Shown here: positions 1-6,328 of the stretch, one piece after another
Position numbering within the stretch: position 1 is the first letter of the stretch
How the letters are laid out: every line of letters starts with the position of its first letter
DNA from: CAZPUI01 sp964415525
Lineage (GTDB): Bacteria; Acidobacteriota; Holophagae; Holophagales; Holophagaceae
Direction of reading: 5' to 3'
Assembly (NCBI GenBank): GCA_964415525.1
Contig: CAYQAS010000108.1
Location: forward strand, 1 to 13,831
Length of the DNA: 13,831 bases
Program-made: the position numbers and the translations under genes
The notes under the pieces: generated by a model
Told to the model about the DNA's origin: nothing
What the model saw: the letters and a program-made list of their open reading frames with translations, nothing else
Databases searched by the model: none

Positions 1-1237
1 TGATGCGGTGTTTGGGGTTTTCGTCAAACTCTGTCGAATCTGCGCCTTCGAGCCCTGCGGCGTGGCGGGCGTATTCGACGCTGATCATCTGCATGCCGAG
101 GCAGATGCCGAAGGTGGGAATGCGGTTCTCGCGGGCATAGCGGATGCCCTCGATCATGCCGCGGGTGCCGCGGATGCCGAATCCGCCGGGAATGAGGACG
201 CCCTGGCAGTCGGAGAGGAGCGCGGCTGCTCCCTTGTCCTCGATCTCCTCCGCCTCGATCCACTTGAGGTCTACCTGGAGTTCCAGGCCGTAGCCCGCGT
301 GGTGCAGCGCCTCGATCAGGCTCTTGTAGCTCTCTTTGAATTCCACGTATTTGCCGACGATGCCGATGCGCACCGAGCCCTTGGGATTGCGGATGCGGCT
401 CATGAGATCGGTCCAGCGGCTGAGGTCGGGCCGGTGGAGGGGCAGGCCAAGCAGGGCGGAGACCTTGGTATCCAGGCCTTCTTCGTGCAGGAGCAAGGGC
501 ACCTCGTAGATGGTGCTGGCGTCCTTGCAACTGAAGACGGCGTCCTGCGTCACGGAGCAGAAGAGGGCAATCTTGTCCTTCAGGGCGCGGGGGATTTCCT
601 GCTCGGCGCGGCAGATCAGCACTTCCGGCTGGATGCCGAGGGCGCGAAGTTCCTTGACGCTGTGCTGGGTGGGCTTGGACTTCAGCTCTCCCGCGGTCTT
701 GATGTAGGGAACGTAGGTGAGATGGACGTTGATGGCGTTGCCATGGCCCGCCTCGATCTTGTACTGGCGGATGGCCTCGAGGAAGGGCTGGCTCTCGATA
801 TCGCCCACGGTGCCGCCGATCTCCACGATCACGACGTCCACCTTCTTGGCGACCTTCTTCATGGTGGCCTTGATCTCGTCGGTGATGTGGGGGATCACCT
901 GCACGGTCTTGCCCAGGTAGTCGCCGCGGCGCTCCTTCTGGATCACCGTGTTGTAGACCTTGCCGGTGGTGATGGTGTGGTTCTGGCTCGTCGGCACGCT
1001 GGTGAAGCGCTCGTAATGGCCTAGGTCGAGATCCGTCTCCGCGCCGTCTTCGGTTACGAATACCTCACCGTGCTGAAAGGGGCTCATGGTGCCCGGATCC
1101 ACGTTGAGATACGGGTCCATCTTCATCAGCGTCACCTTCAGTCCCCGGGCCTCCAGCAGCGCGCCCAGCGACGCCGCCGCGATGCCCTTGCCGATGGATG
1201 ACAGCACACCGCCGGTCACGAACACGAACTTGGTCAT
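1..1237 (-). CDS. pyrG: CTP synthase (glutamine-hydrolysing), C-terminus cut off by the window edge
   Basis: CTP synthase makes CTP from UTP, ATP and glutamine, the last step of de novo pyrimidine nucleotide synthesis, in the cytosol. The 412 visible codons cover the synthetase domain (about residues 1-265) and the first part of the class I glutamine amidotransferase domain. The N-terminus has the P-loop-like GGVLSSIGKG, followed by KMDPYLNVDPGTMSPFQHGE and DLDLGHYERF, all family hallmarks. The oxyanion/nucleophile motif GICLGMQ is present, and its Cys falls at residue 379, the same number as in E. coli PyrG. Roughly 130 residues, including the amidotransferase His and Glu, lie beyond base 1. 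The start is fixed by the conserved MTKFVFVTGGV and a run of six G six bases upstream. It lies downstream of argS on the same strand with a 166-base gap, so cotranscription is possible but not shown. Confidence 0.97.
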   Translation of the reverse strand, partial: MTKFVFVTGGVLSSIGKGIAAASLGALLEARGLKVTLMKMDPYLNVDPGTMSPFQHGEVFVTEDGAETDLDLGHYERFTSVPTSQNHTITTGKVYNTVIQKERRGDYLGKTVQVIPHITDEIKATMKKVAKKVDVVIVEIGGTVGDIESQPFLEAIRQYKIEAGHGNAINVHLTYVPYIKTAGELKSKPTQHSVKELRALGIQPEVLICRAEQEIPRALKDKIALFCSVTQDAVFSCKDASTIYEVPLLLHEEGLDTKVSALLGLPLHRPDLSRWTDLMSRIRNPKGSVRIGIVGKYVEFKESYKSLIEALHHAGYGLELQVDLKWIEAEEIEDKGAAALLSDCQGVLIPGGFGIRGTRGMIEGIRYARENRIPTFGICLGMQMISVEYARHAAGLEGADSTEFDENPKHRI

Positions 1238-1287
1238 AGATATCCCCCCACAGGATCGGAACAACAGAAAAAGAACAACTGATGTCT

Positions 1288-1317
1288 AACCACGGATGAA
1301 CGCGGATTCACACGGAT
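1288..1317. repeat. Degenerate tandem CACGGAT-type repeat in the argS-pyrG gap
   Basis: On the plus strand three near-copies of a short unit follow each other: CCACGGATGAA, CGCGGATTCA and CACGGAT. On the minus strand this reads as alternating ATCCGTG / ATCCGCG / ATCCGTG. From memory, similar ATCCGTGTTCATCCGTGG-like strings occur between genes in many unrelated environmental bacteria; this was not searched. It has no coding potential and lies in the transcribed direction between argS and pyrG. Its function is unknown. Confidence 0.5.
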
Positions 1318-1341
1318 AGAAACTTGGATGGGCCTCGAGGC

Positions 1342-1371
1342 CAGGGATGACAACCGGTGTCGTCATCCCTG
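1342..1371 (-). terminator. Possible hairpin between argS and pyrG
   Basis: CAGGGATGAC (1342-1351) pairs perfectly with GTCATCCCTG (1362-1371) around a 10-base loop. Immediately beside it is the 12-base palindrome GGCCTCGAGGCC (1331-1342). No U-tract follows on the minus strand, so this is either a weak or factor-dependent terminator after argS, or a processing or repeat-derived structure. It sits 33 bases past the argS stop. Confidence 0.35.
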
Positions 1372-1403
1372 TTCATCCGAGGTGAGTCAAAGAGCTTGTG
1401 GAA

Positions 1404-3194
1404 CTACATCTCTTCCGGTGCCTGGATGCCCATGAGCCAGAGGCCCTGTCGCAGGGCGCGGGCAGTGGCGAGGCTCAGGGCGAGGCGGGCGCTGCGGACT
1501 TCGTCGCTGTTCTCGGGCCAAAGGATCGGACAGTTGGTGTAATAGCTCGAGAACGTCTTGGCGATGGACAGCAGCTGTCGTGCAATGGCAGTGGCCATGT
1601 GTTCGCGCTGGGCCGTGCGGATGGCATCGGGTAGGCCTGCCAGCTCGAAGAGCAGGGCCTGGGCCTCATTTGCCTCCAGGCCTGCGAGATCAGCGGGCAC
1701 CTTCGCGCCGGGGAAGGGCAGGGCGGCGACATCGCCAAAGGCCTCCGGCCGGGCCTTTGCGGCCCATTCGCCGCCGGCCTTTCGCAACACGGAACAGATG
1801 CGGGCATGGGCGTACTGCACGTAGGGGCCGGTGTCGCCATCGAGGGCGATCACGCGGTCCCAGGTGAACGTGATGGGCTTGACCCGGTCGTTCAACGCAT
1901 CGAAGAAGACGACGGCGCCCATGCCGAGCATCTCCGCGACCTGGGCCTTGTTGGCCAGTTCGGGATTCTTCTCATCGATGATGGCCGTAACGCGGGTGAC
2001 GGCCTCGTCCAGCACGTCCTCCAGGAAGACCACGTTGCCCTTGCGGGTGCTCATCTTACCGTCCGGCAGCTTGATCATGCCGAAGGGGGTGTGCACCATG
2101 CGCCCCTGGAACCATGGATCCACCTTGGCCATCACGGCGAAGAGCTGCTGGAAGTGCAGGATCTGGTCCGCGCCTACGACGTAGAGGCACTTCTTGAAGT
2201 TGTAAGTGGCCTTGCGGTAGAGGGCCGCTGCGAGATCTCGGGTGGCGTAGATGCTGGTGCCATCGGCTTTCAGCATGATGCAGGGCGTCTGGATGCCCAC
2301 ATCCTCCAGGCGCACGATCTGGGCACCGTTCTCACCGTCCTCCAGGACCCCGGCGGTGCGCAGGGCTTCCACCGCCGCACCGAGCTTGTCCTCGTAGAAG
2401 GCCTCGCCGTCCATGGCGTCGAAGGTCACGCCGAGCCGGTCATAGATGGTGGTGAAGGTGGAGAGGGAGATCTCCCGAAACCACGTCCAGAGGCGGCGGG
2501 CCTCGGCATCGCCCTCTTCGAGCCTGCGGAACCAACCGCGGGCCTCGTCGCGCATCTCGGGGGCCTGTTCCTCTTCGGCGTGAAAGCGCACGTAGAGCTG
2601 GAACAGGCGGAAGAGCGGCGAACGGCGCTTCTCCGGAATCTCATCCGCCCAATCGAAGTCCTGGTCTAGCTGCGGATTCTGGACTTCGGCCCAGCGCTTG
2701 TAGGCCGCCAGCAGCGTGCCGAACTGGGTGCCCCAATCGCCAAGATGGTTGAGGCGCTGCACATTGCAGCCGAGGTAGCGGTTCACCTGGGCCAGGCAGT
2801 GGCCGATCATCGTCGAGCGCAGATGCCCGATGGTGAAGAGCTTGGCGATGTTCGGGCTGGAGTATTCCACCAGCACCGTTTCGTCGTGGGCAGGGGCGCT
2901 GCCATAGGCGGTGGTGCCGAGGATGGACGCCAGGAGGAGCCGCGCCCGGACATCGGGACGGAGCTTCAGGTTGAGGTAGGGGCCCGCCGCGATGAGCTCG
3001 GCTCCCTCGATGGAGAGGCTGCCGGCGAGCTCCTGGGACAGTTGGACCGGATTCTTTCCGGTGGCCTTCGCGGCGCGGAAACATGGGAAGGCGAAATCGC
3101 CCATGTGCTGGGCCTTGGGCCGCTCCAGCACGACGTCCACGCCGGGCAACGCCCCGGCCAATGCCTGCTCAAATGCTTGTTTAACGCGGTCCAT
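1404..3194 (-). CDS. argS: Arginyl-tRNA synthetase
   Basis: This class I aminoacyl-tRNA synthetase charges tRNA(Arg) with arginine in the cytosol. The N-terminal Add-1 domain (about residues 1-90) contains the MGDFAFPCF stretch. The catalytic Rossmann fold follows, with SSPNIAK and the HIGH-type signature TIGHLRST, then LNHLGDWGTQFG. The KMSKS-type loop is GKMSTRKGN near residue 380. The C-terminal DALR anticodon-binding region includes GPYVQYAHAR and ends in the family-typical MGIQAPEEM. The length of about 596 residues is normal for the family. An ATG at 3200 gives two extra residues, but AAGGA at 3200-3204 is five bases before the ATG at 3194 and overlaps the upstream ATG, so the shorter start is preferred. 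It is divergent from rpsT and upstream of pyrG. Confidence 0.97.
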   Translation of the reverse strand: MDRVKQAFEQALAGALPGVDVVLERPKAQHMGDFAFPCFRAAKATGKNPVQLSQELAGSLSIEGAELIAAGPYLNLKLRPDVRARLLLASILGTTAYGSAPAHDETVLVEYSSPNIAKLFTIGHLRSTMIGHCLAQVNRYLGCNVQRLNHLGDWGTQFGTLLAAYKRWAEVQNPQLDQDFDWADEIPEKRRSPLFRLFQLYVRFHAEEEQAPEMRDEARGWFRRLEEGDAEARRLWTWFREISLSTFTTIYDRLGVTFDAMDGEAFYEDKLGAAVEALRTAGVLEDGENGAQIVRLEDVGIQTPCIMLKADGTSIYATRDLAAALYRKATYNFKKCLYVVGADQILHFQQLFAVMAKVDPWFQGRMVHTPFGMIKLPDGKMSTRKGNVVFLEDVLDEAVTRVTAIIDEKNPELANKAQVAEMLGMGAVVFFDALNDRVKPITFTWDRVIALDGDTGPYVQYAHARICSVLRKAGGEWAAKARPEAFGDVAALPFPGAKVPADLAGLEANEAQALLFELAGLPDAIRTAQREHMATAIARQLLSIAKTFSSYYTNCPILWPENSDEVRSARLALSLATARALRQGLWLMGIQAPEEM

Positions 3195-3294
3195 GGCCAT
3201 CCTTCATCCGGAGGTCTGGGGCCTCCAACCAGGATGCAGGATCACGCCAGTTGTGGGAAGGGCTGAAAGGTGGGTTCGGGTGCGACCTTCTGTC

Positions 3295-3322
3295 TTGACT
3301 TCCCGGGGCATACAGGTAAGCT
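3295..3322 (+). promoter_or_regulatory. Putative sigma-70-type promoter of rpsT
   Basis: TTGACT (3295-3300) matches the -35 consensus at five of six positions. After 16 bases comes TAAGCT (3317-3322), a weak -10. The expected start of transcription lies about 40 bases before the rpsT ATG. AGGAG at 3356-3360 then supplies the ribosome binding site six bases before the start. The -10 assignment is the weaker half of this call. Confidence 0.5.
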
Positions 3323-3366
3323 GATTTTTCGCGCTTCCCGCAGGAAGCAGGGAGCAGGAGTCAGGT

Positions 3367-3627
3367 ATGGCCAATCACAAGTCCGCCGCAAAAAAAGCCC
3401 GTCGTGATGCCGAGGCCCGCCTGCGCAACCGCGCCAGCCGGTCCACCATGAAGACCGCCGTCAAGAAGTTCCTGACTGTCGTCGCCGCCGGTGACAAGGC
3501 CAGTGCCGTTGCCCTGTTGCCCACCACCCTGGGCGTTCTGGACAAGGCTGCGAACAAGGGCGTGATTCACAAGAACGCCGCGAATCGCCGCAAGAGCCGC
3601 CTCACCCTCAAGGTGAACGGCCTCTAA
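3367..3627 (+). CDS. rpsT: 30S ribosomal protein S20
   Basis: S20 is a small basic protein that binds 16S rRNA early in 30S assembly. The 86-residue product begins MANHKSAAKKARR, the hallmark N-terminus, and continues with Lys/Arg-rich helices (NRASRSTMKTAVKKF; NAANRRKSRLTLKVN), as expected for the family in length and composition. AGGAG lies six bases upstream of the ATG, and a TTGACT-type promoter lies about 45 bases before that. It is transcribed alone, divergent from argS, as rpsT commonly is. The last four codons and stop sit inside the first copy of an 87-base direct repeat, and the second copy downstream repeats them without belonging to a gene. Confidence 0.98.
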   Translation: MANHKSAAKKARRDAEARLRNRASRSTMKTAVKKFLTVVAAGDKASAVALLPTTLGVLDKAANKGVIHKNAANRRKSRLTLKVNGL

Positions 3628-3698
3628 ACACGACTCCTCGAGTCCGCGAAACGGCCCGGTCCTCCGGGCCATTTCGTCGTGGGGTCTTGCGTATCCCG
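3612..3698 (+). repeat. Direct repeat copy 1: rpsT 3' end plus terminator
   Basis: This 87-base stretch is identical to 3714-3800, with a period of 102 bases. It starts at the last base of rpsT codon 82 and carries the VNGL codons, the stop, a GACTC-CTC-GAGTC mini-hairpin and a GC-rich terminator-like hairpin. The bases just outside the repeat differ at 3611/3713 and 3699/3801, which defines its limits. Identity over coding and non-coding bases alike points to a recent duplication. Confidence 0.97.
3648..3675 (+). terminator. Terminator-like hairpin after rpsT (copy 1)
   Basis: GGCCCGG (3653-3659) and CCGGGCC (3664-3670) form a seven-base-pair stem with a TCCT loop. Flanking GAAA and TTTC extend it by four pairs across a single C/A mismatch. 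It starts about 20 bases after the rpsT stop. The T-run is short (ATTTCGTCGT), so efficiency is uncertain, but position and stability fit the rpsT terminator. Confidence 0.7.
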
Positions 3699-3712
3699 AA
3701 GGGATACCAAGA
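3685..3712 (+). repeat. Palindromic hairpin TATCCC-GAA-GGGATA at the repeat junction
   Basis: GTATCCC (3691-3697) and GGGATAC (3701-3707) pair around a GAA loop. With one bulged C at 3690 the stem continues as TCTTG/CAAGA, giving 12 pairs in total. The 3' arm lies in the 15 bases (3699-3713) that separate the two repeat copies. It could be an extra terminator element or a small repeat-type palindrome. Confidence 0.6.
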
Positions 3713-3713
3713 G

Positions 3714-3800
3714 GGTGAACGGCCTCTAAACACGACTCCTCGAGTCCGCGAAACGGCCCGGTCCTCCGGGCCATTTCGTCGTGGGGTCTTGCGTATCCCG
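3714..3800 (+). repeat. Direct repeat copy 2: displaced rpsT 3' end plus terminator
   Basis: This is an exact copy of 3612-3698. It contains GTGAACGGCCTCTAA, the last codons and stop of rpsT, without an upstream reading frame to use them, so it is a non-coding remnant. It places a second terminator-like hairpin between rpsT and the PilZ gene. Copy 2 continues into unique sequence (CAGCGGCAT) from 3801. Confidence 0.97.
3750..3777 (+). terminator. Terminator-like hairpin (copy 2)
   Basis: This is the identical stem-loop to that at 3648-3675, shifted by 102 bases: GGCCCGG-TCCT-CCGGGCC with GAAA/TTTC flanks. The tandem pair should make read-through from rpsT into the PilZ gene less likely. That implies the PilZ gene has its own promoter in 3801-3865, where I see no convincing consensus. 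Confidence 0.65.
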
Positions 3801-3865
3801 CAGCGGCATCGGGATCGGTTTCAAGGCCGGGGCATTCTTCGTCGATGCAGGAGGTCGAGCGTGCC

Positions 3866-4240
3866 ATGTCCGAACCCACTCCTGAAGACCGCCGCAGGTT
3901 TCCCCGACTGAATACCGGCTCGGAATACGGGGCTCGGGCTGTCTACATGGGCCAGACGCTCTCGCATGCGCAACTCAAGAACATCAGCGCCTGCGGGTGC
4001 AGTGTGCAGTTCCTGGTGGAGCAGGTGCCCAGCCTCGAGGTGGGGAGTGTGGTGGAGAGCTTTTACCTGATTCATCCGGATCTGCCCTTCCTGCCTCTTC
4101 CCGCCGTCGTGATGTGGGTGATCGGGCGGCATGCCACCAAGACCTCCGGCCCGGTGACCGTAGGGCTCGACTTCCGTCCAATCACCCCATACGTGCAGGA
4201 ACTCATTCAGCAACATGTGCTGGAGGCCTCGAAAGGCTGA
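3866..4240 (+). CDS. PilZ-domain protein (probable cyclic-di-GMP receptor)
   Basis: This is a small single-domain cytosolic protein of 124 residues. PilZ domains bind cyclic-di-GMP and change partner activity in motility, exopolysaccharide or regulation. Both signature motifs are visible: RxxxR within RRRFPR (Arg10 and Arg14) and [D/N]xSxxG as NISACG (Asn39, Ser41, Gly44). Beta-rich segments follow (VESFYLIHP; PAVVMWVIG; TVGLDF). The ligand residues appear intact, so binding is expected. An in-frame ATG at 3845 would add seven residues but has no Shine-Dalgarno. AGGAGG at 3849-3854 precedes the ATG at 3866 by 11 bases, so that start is preferred. The HEAT-repeat gene begins 41 bases downstream on the same strand, suggesting an operon. 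The downstream target is not identifiable from sequence. Confidence 0.88.
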   Translation: MSEPTPEDRRRFPRLNTGSEYGARAVYMGQTLSHAQLKNISACGCSVQFLVEQVPSLEVGSVVESFYLIHPDLPFLPLPAVVMWVIGRHATKTSGPVTVGLDFRPITPYVQELIQQHVLEASKG

Positions 4241-4281
4241 AGGTCATGGGGGCCTGAGCTTCCGCCGATAGGTTCGGGGTC

Positions 4282-6243
4282 ATGGCCATGCCTTCTCTGG
4301 ACCAGTTCCGGGCTTTCCTCGATCACTTCGATGCGGATGACCGCGACGAGGTGCTGATGTTCTTCCGGTTCGTCGGTGTCCTGGAGGAGGATGCGCTGGA
4401 CGAGCTGGGCACCCGTCTACAGAAATCCATGGCCAGCCGTGGGCTCCGAAGGGTGGTGCTGGAGACGGCTTTCTATTATCCGTGGGTCGGGTGGCTCGAA
4501 TACCTGAGCAAACTCCTTCGGCATGAGACGGATCAGGAGCTTTTCGAGGCGGGGGCTCGGGTCATCGGTCGGATTCGGGATGGCGGGGCGATGCGGTTGC
4601 TGCGGGAACTCCACACCATCCGGCAGGCCGAGGCCTTCCAGGCGATCCTCGGGCACGTGCTGGCGGAATCCGATCCCCGCGAGGCCTTCTCCTATCATCT
4701 TGGACGCCTGCTGGAAGGCTCCGCGAGCCCGCGGGTGGCCAACGAGGCGGCGGCGGAACTGGTGCGTGTGGTCTCCAGGGAGGACCTCCCCCGCCTGCTC
4801 GTCACCGTGCAGCACCCCGACCTCCTGGTGGCGCGCCATGCCTTGCGGCTGGTGACCCACGTCCACGCCCCTGAATCCGCGGAATTCCTCCTGGAGCAAT
4901 TGAGGGAGAGCCACCAAGAGACGCTGGCGGATCGACAGATGAAGGAATACCTCGGGGTGTTCCGCGGGGCGCCCCTGCCTGTCCGGGGGGATGTCATCGG
5001 TCTGCTGCGCACCACCTTCGGGCTGCGCTGCCCCGAGGCCCTCACGAACCTGGAAAGCGAGCCCGATGAATTCGGCGCGGCTGGGGCGGCCGGGCTGGAG
5101 GCTCTGCGCTGCGCGGTTCAAGGGGGGGCGGAGACCTTCCTTGTCGAGGCTGCCGCGATGGTGCTGGAGGGAAAACCCGCCAAGCTGGCAGCTCTCGCGG
5201 CAGAGGCCTCCGAAGGCGTGGCGCAGCGGGGACGCCGCCTGGGATTCACCGTGGACACGTGTGCCGAAGGGCTGGGCTCGATGGTGCGCCACCACATCCT
5301 GACGGTGGACCAGGTCCTGCCTTCGGTGGTGGAAGCCTACACGGAGGCCACGGGGCGGGAAGGGCTCGCGCGGGTTCTCGGCCAACTCGTCTCCCCCAAA
5401 GACCAGGGAACCCTCGGACGGATCATGGCGGGCCCCGACCCGGCTTCCCGGGGGGCAGCCTTGGAGGCCATTGGGGTGCGGCAGGACGAGGACATGCTCC
5501 CGTTCCTGCTGGCGGCCTGCCAGGATCCGATCGTGGACCTCGCCCAGCGGGCCATGGTGGCGCTGGGACAGTTGGGGGGCGCTCCGGGTACGGTGATGCG
5601 CCTGGTGTTGTCGGGTGCTCCCGATGAGGCGCGTTTGGGGATCCGCATCGCCGGGATCAACCGCATGGAGGGCGCGGCGTCCGTGCTGCTGGAGTTCATG
5701 GAGAAGAACCAGCGGGAGGACCTTTCCCTGGAGGCCATCGATTCCCTTGGAAAGATTGGACTGGTGGGCTCGGGAGACGCCCTTCTGGACCTGCTGCATT
5801 CAGGGCAGAGTCCTCGGGTCCAGGCCGCTCTGGCGCTGGCAGTGCGCGATATGGGGCACGCTGACCTCGCCTTCTCGCTCTGCGCCAAGGCGACGCAGTT
5901 GCGCAGCGTTGCGGTGTCCGCCGCCGCCGCCGAGGCGATCCTGCGAGCTTACCCCGATCCGGAGCATGCCATGCCTCCCGGGGCCTTCGTGCTCTTCCGG
6001 GAACAGGTGAAGACCTGCTGGGAGGACAAGGATCCCTGGGCACTCCGCTTCCGGCTTACTGAAGGGTTCGAGAAGCTCTACTGCCAGGAGCCCGCGAACG
6101 TCGATGAGATGATCGCCCTCGTGCAGGGCGCCCTTTCGGATAAGCGCATCCACGGGCTCTGGAGCCTTGAGCAGCAGAACCGAGCGGCTTCCATCGTCAA
6201 GGAACTCGGCCGACGGCAGGCGGAGCGGCGGGTCCGGCGCTGA
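4282..6243 (+). CDS. HEAT-repeat scaffold protein of unknown function
   Basis: The product is a 653-residue soluble protein built almost wholly of short paired helices. Repeats are clearest at about residues 85-210 (ARVIGRIRDGGAMRLLREL; VARHALRLVTHVHAPESAEF) and 385-530 (AQRAMVALGQLGG; LSLEAIDSLGKIG; RVQAALALAVRDMG). I see no signal peptide, membrane segment or catalytic motif. HEAT/ARM solenoids are protein-binding scaffolds. The first about 80 residues (LDQFRAFLDHF, YYPWVGWLEYLSK) are a separate helical cap, and the C-terminus is Arg-rich. Starts at 4282 and 4288 (MAMPSLDQF) are both possible; ribosome binding is weak (GGTTCGGGG), consistent with coupling to the PilZ gene 41 bases upstream. 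An adaptor in a cyclic-di-GMP response is inference from position only. Confidence 0.8.
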   Translation: MAMPSLDQFRAFLDHFDADDRDEVLMFFRFVGVLEEDALDELGTRLQKSMASRGLRRVVLETAFYYPWVGWLEYLSKLLRHETDQELFEAGARVIGRIRDGGAMRLLRELHTIRQAEAFQAILGHVLAESDPREAFSYHLGRLLEGSASPRVANEAAAELVRVVSREDLPRLLVTVQHPDLLVARHALRLVTHVHAPESAEFLLEQLRESHQETLADRQMKEYLGVFRGAPLPVRGDVIGLLRTTFGLRCPEALTNLESEPDEFGAAGAAGLEALRCAVQGGAETFLVEAAAMVLEGKPAKLAALAAEASEGVAQRGRRLGFTVDTCAEGLGSMVRHHILTVDQVLPSVVEAYTEATGREGLARVLGQLVSPKDQGTLGRIMAGPDPASRGAALEAIGVRQDEDMLPFLLAACQDPIVDLAQRAMVALGQLGGAPGTVMRLVLSGAPDEARLGIRIAGINRMEGAASVLLEFMEKNQREDLSLEAIDSLGKIGLVGSGDALLDLLHSGQSPRVQAALALAVRDMGHADLAFSLCAKATQLRSVAVSAAAAEAILRAYPDPEHAMPPGAFVLFREQVKTCWEDKDPWALRFRLTEGFEKLYCQEPANVDEMIALVQGALSDKRIHGLWSLEQQNRAASIVKELGRRQAERRVRR

Positions 6244-6328
6244 GGCGTCGCCCCACCCAGCGATTCGGACCAAGGAAGATCCAGGTCAGGGTTGGGACGG
6301 CGGTTCGGCGGGCGTCCAGGCCCGCGCC

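Noticed and set aside
8..1024. Long plus-strand open frame of 338 codons opposite pyrG
   Set aside because: It is antisense to a clear CTP synthase, gives an Ala/Asp/His/Leu-rich translation with no motif, and is a typical by-product of GC-rich codon use.
1806..2669. Plus-strand open frame of 287 codons opposite argS
   Set aside because: It is antisense to the argS catalytic domain, with a His/Gly/Leu/Asp-rich translation and no recognisable family.
3361..3879. Minus-strand frame with an internally repeated peptide
   Set aside because: The peptide repeat only reflects the 87-base DNA duplication, because the 102-base period is a multiple of three. It is antisense to rpsT and lacks any family.
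3687..3911. Small plus-strand frame between rpsT and the PilZ gene
   Set aside because: It is made of repeat and terminator sequence, overlaps the PilZ start in another frame, and has no ribosome binding site.
4417..5799. Minus-strand open frame of 460 codons opposite the HEAT gene
   Set aside because: It is Gln/His/Arg/Pro-rich, as expected for the reverse of GC-rich coding DNA; the plus frame has coherent helical repeats.
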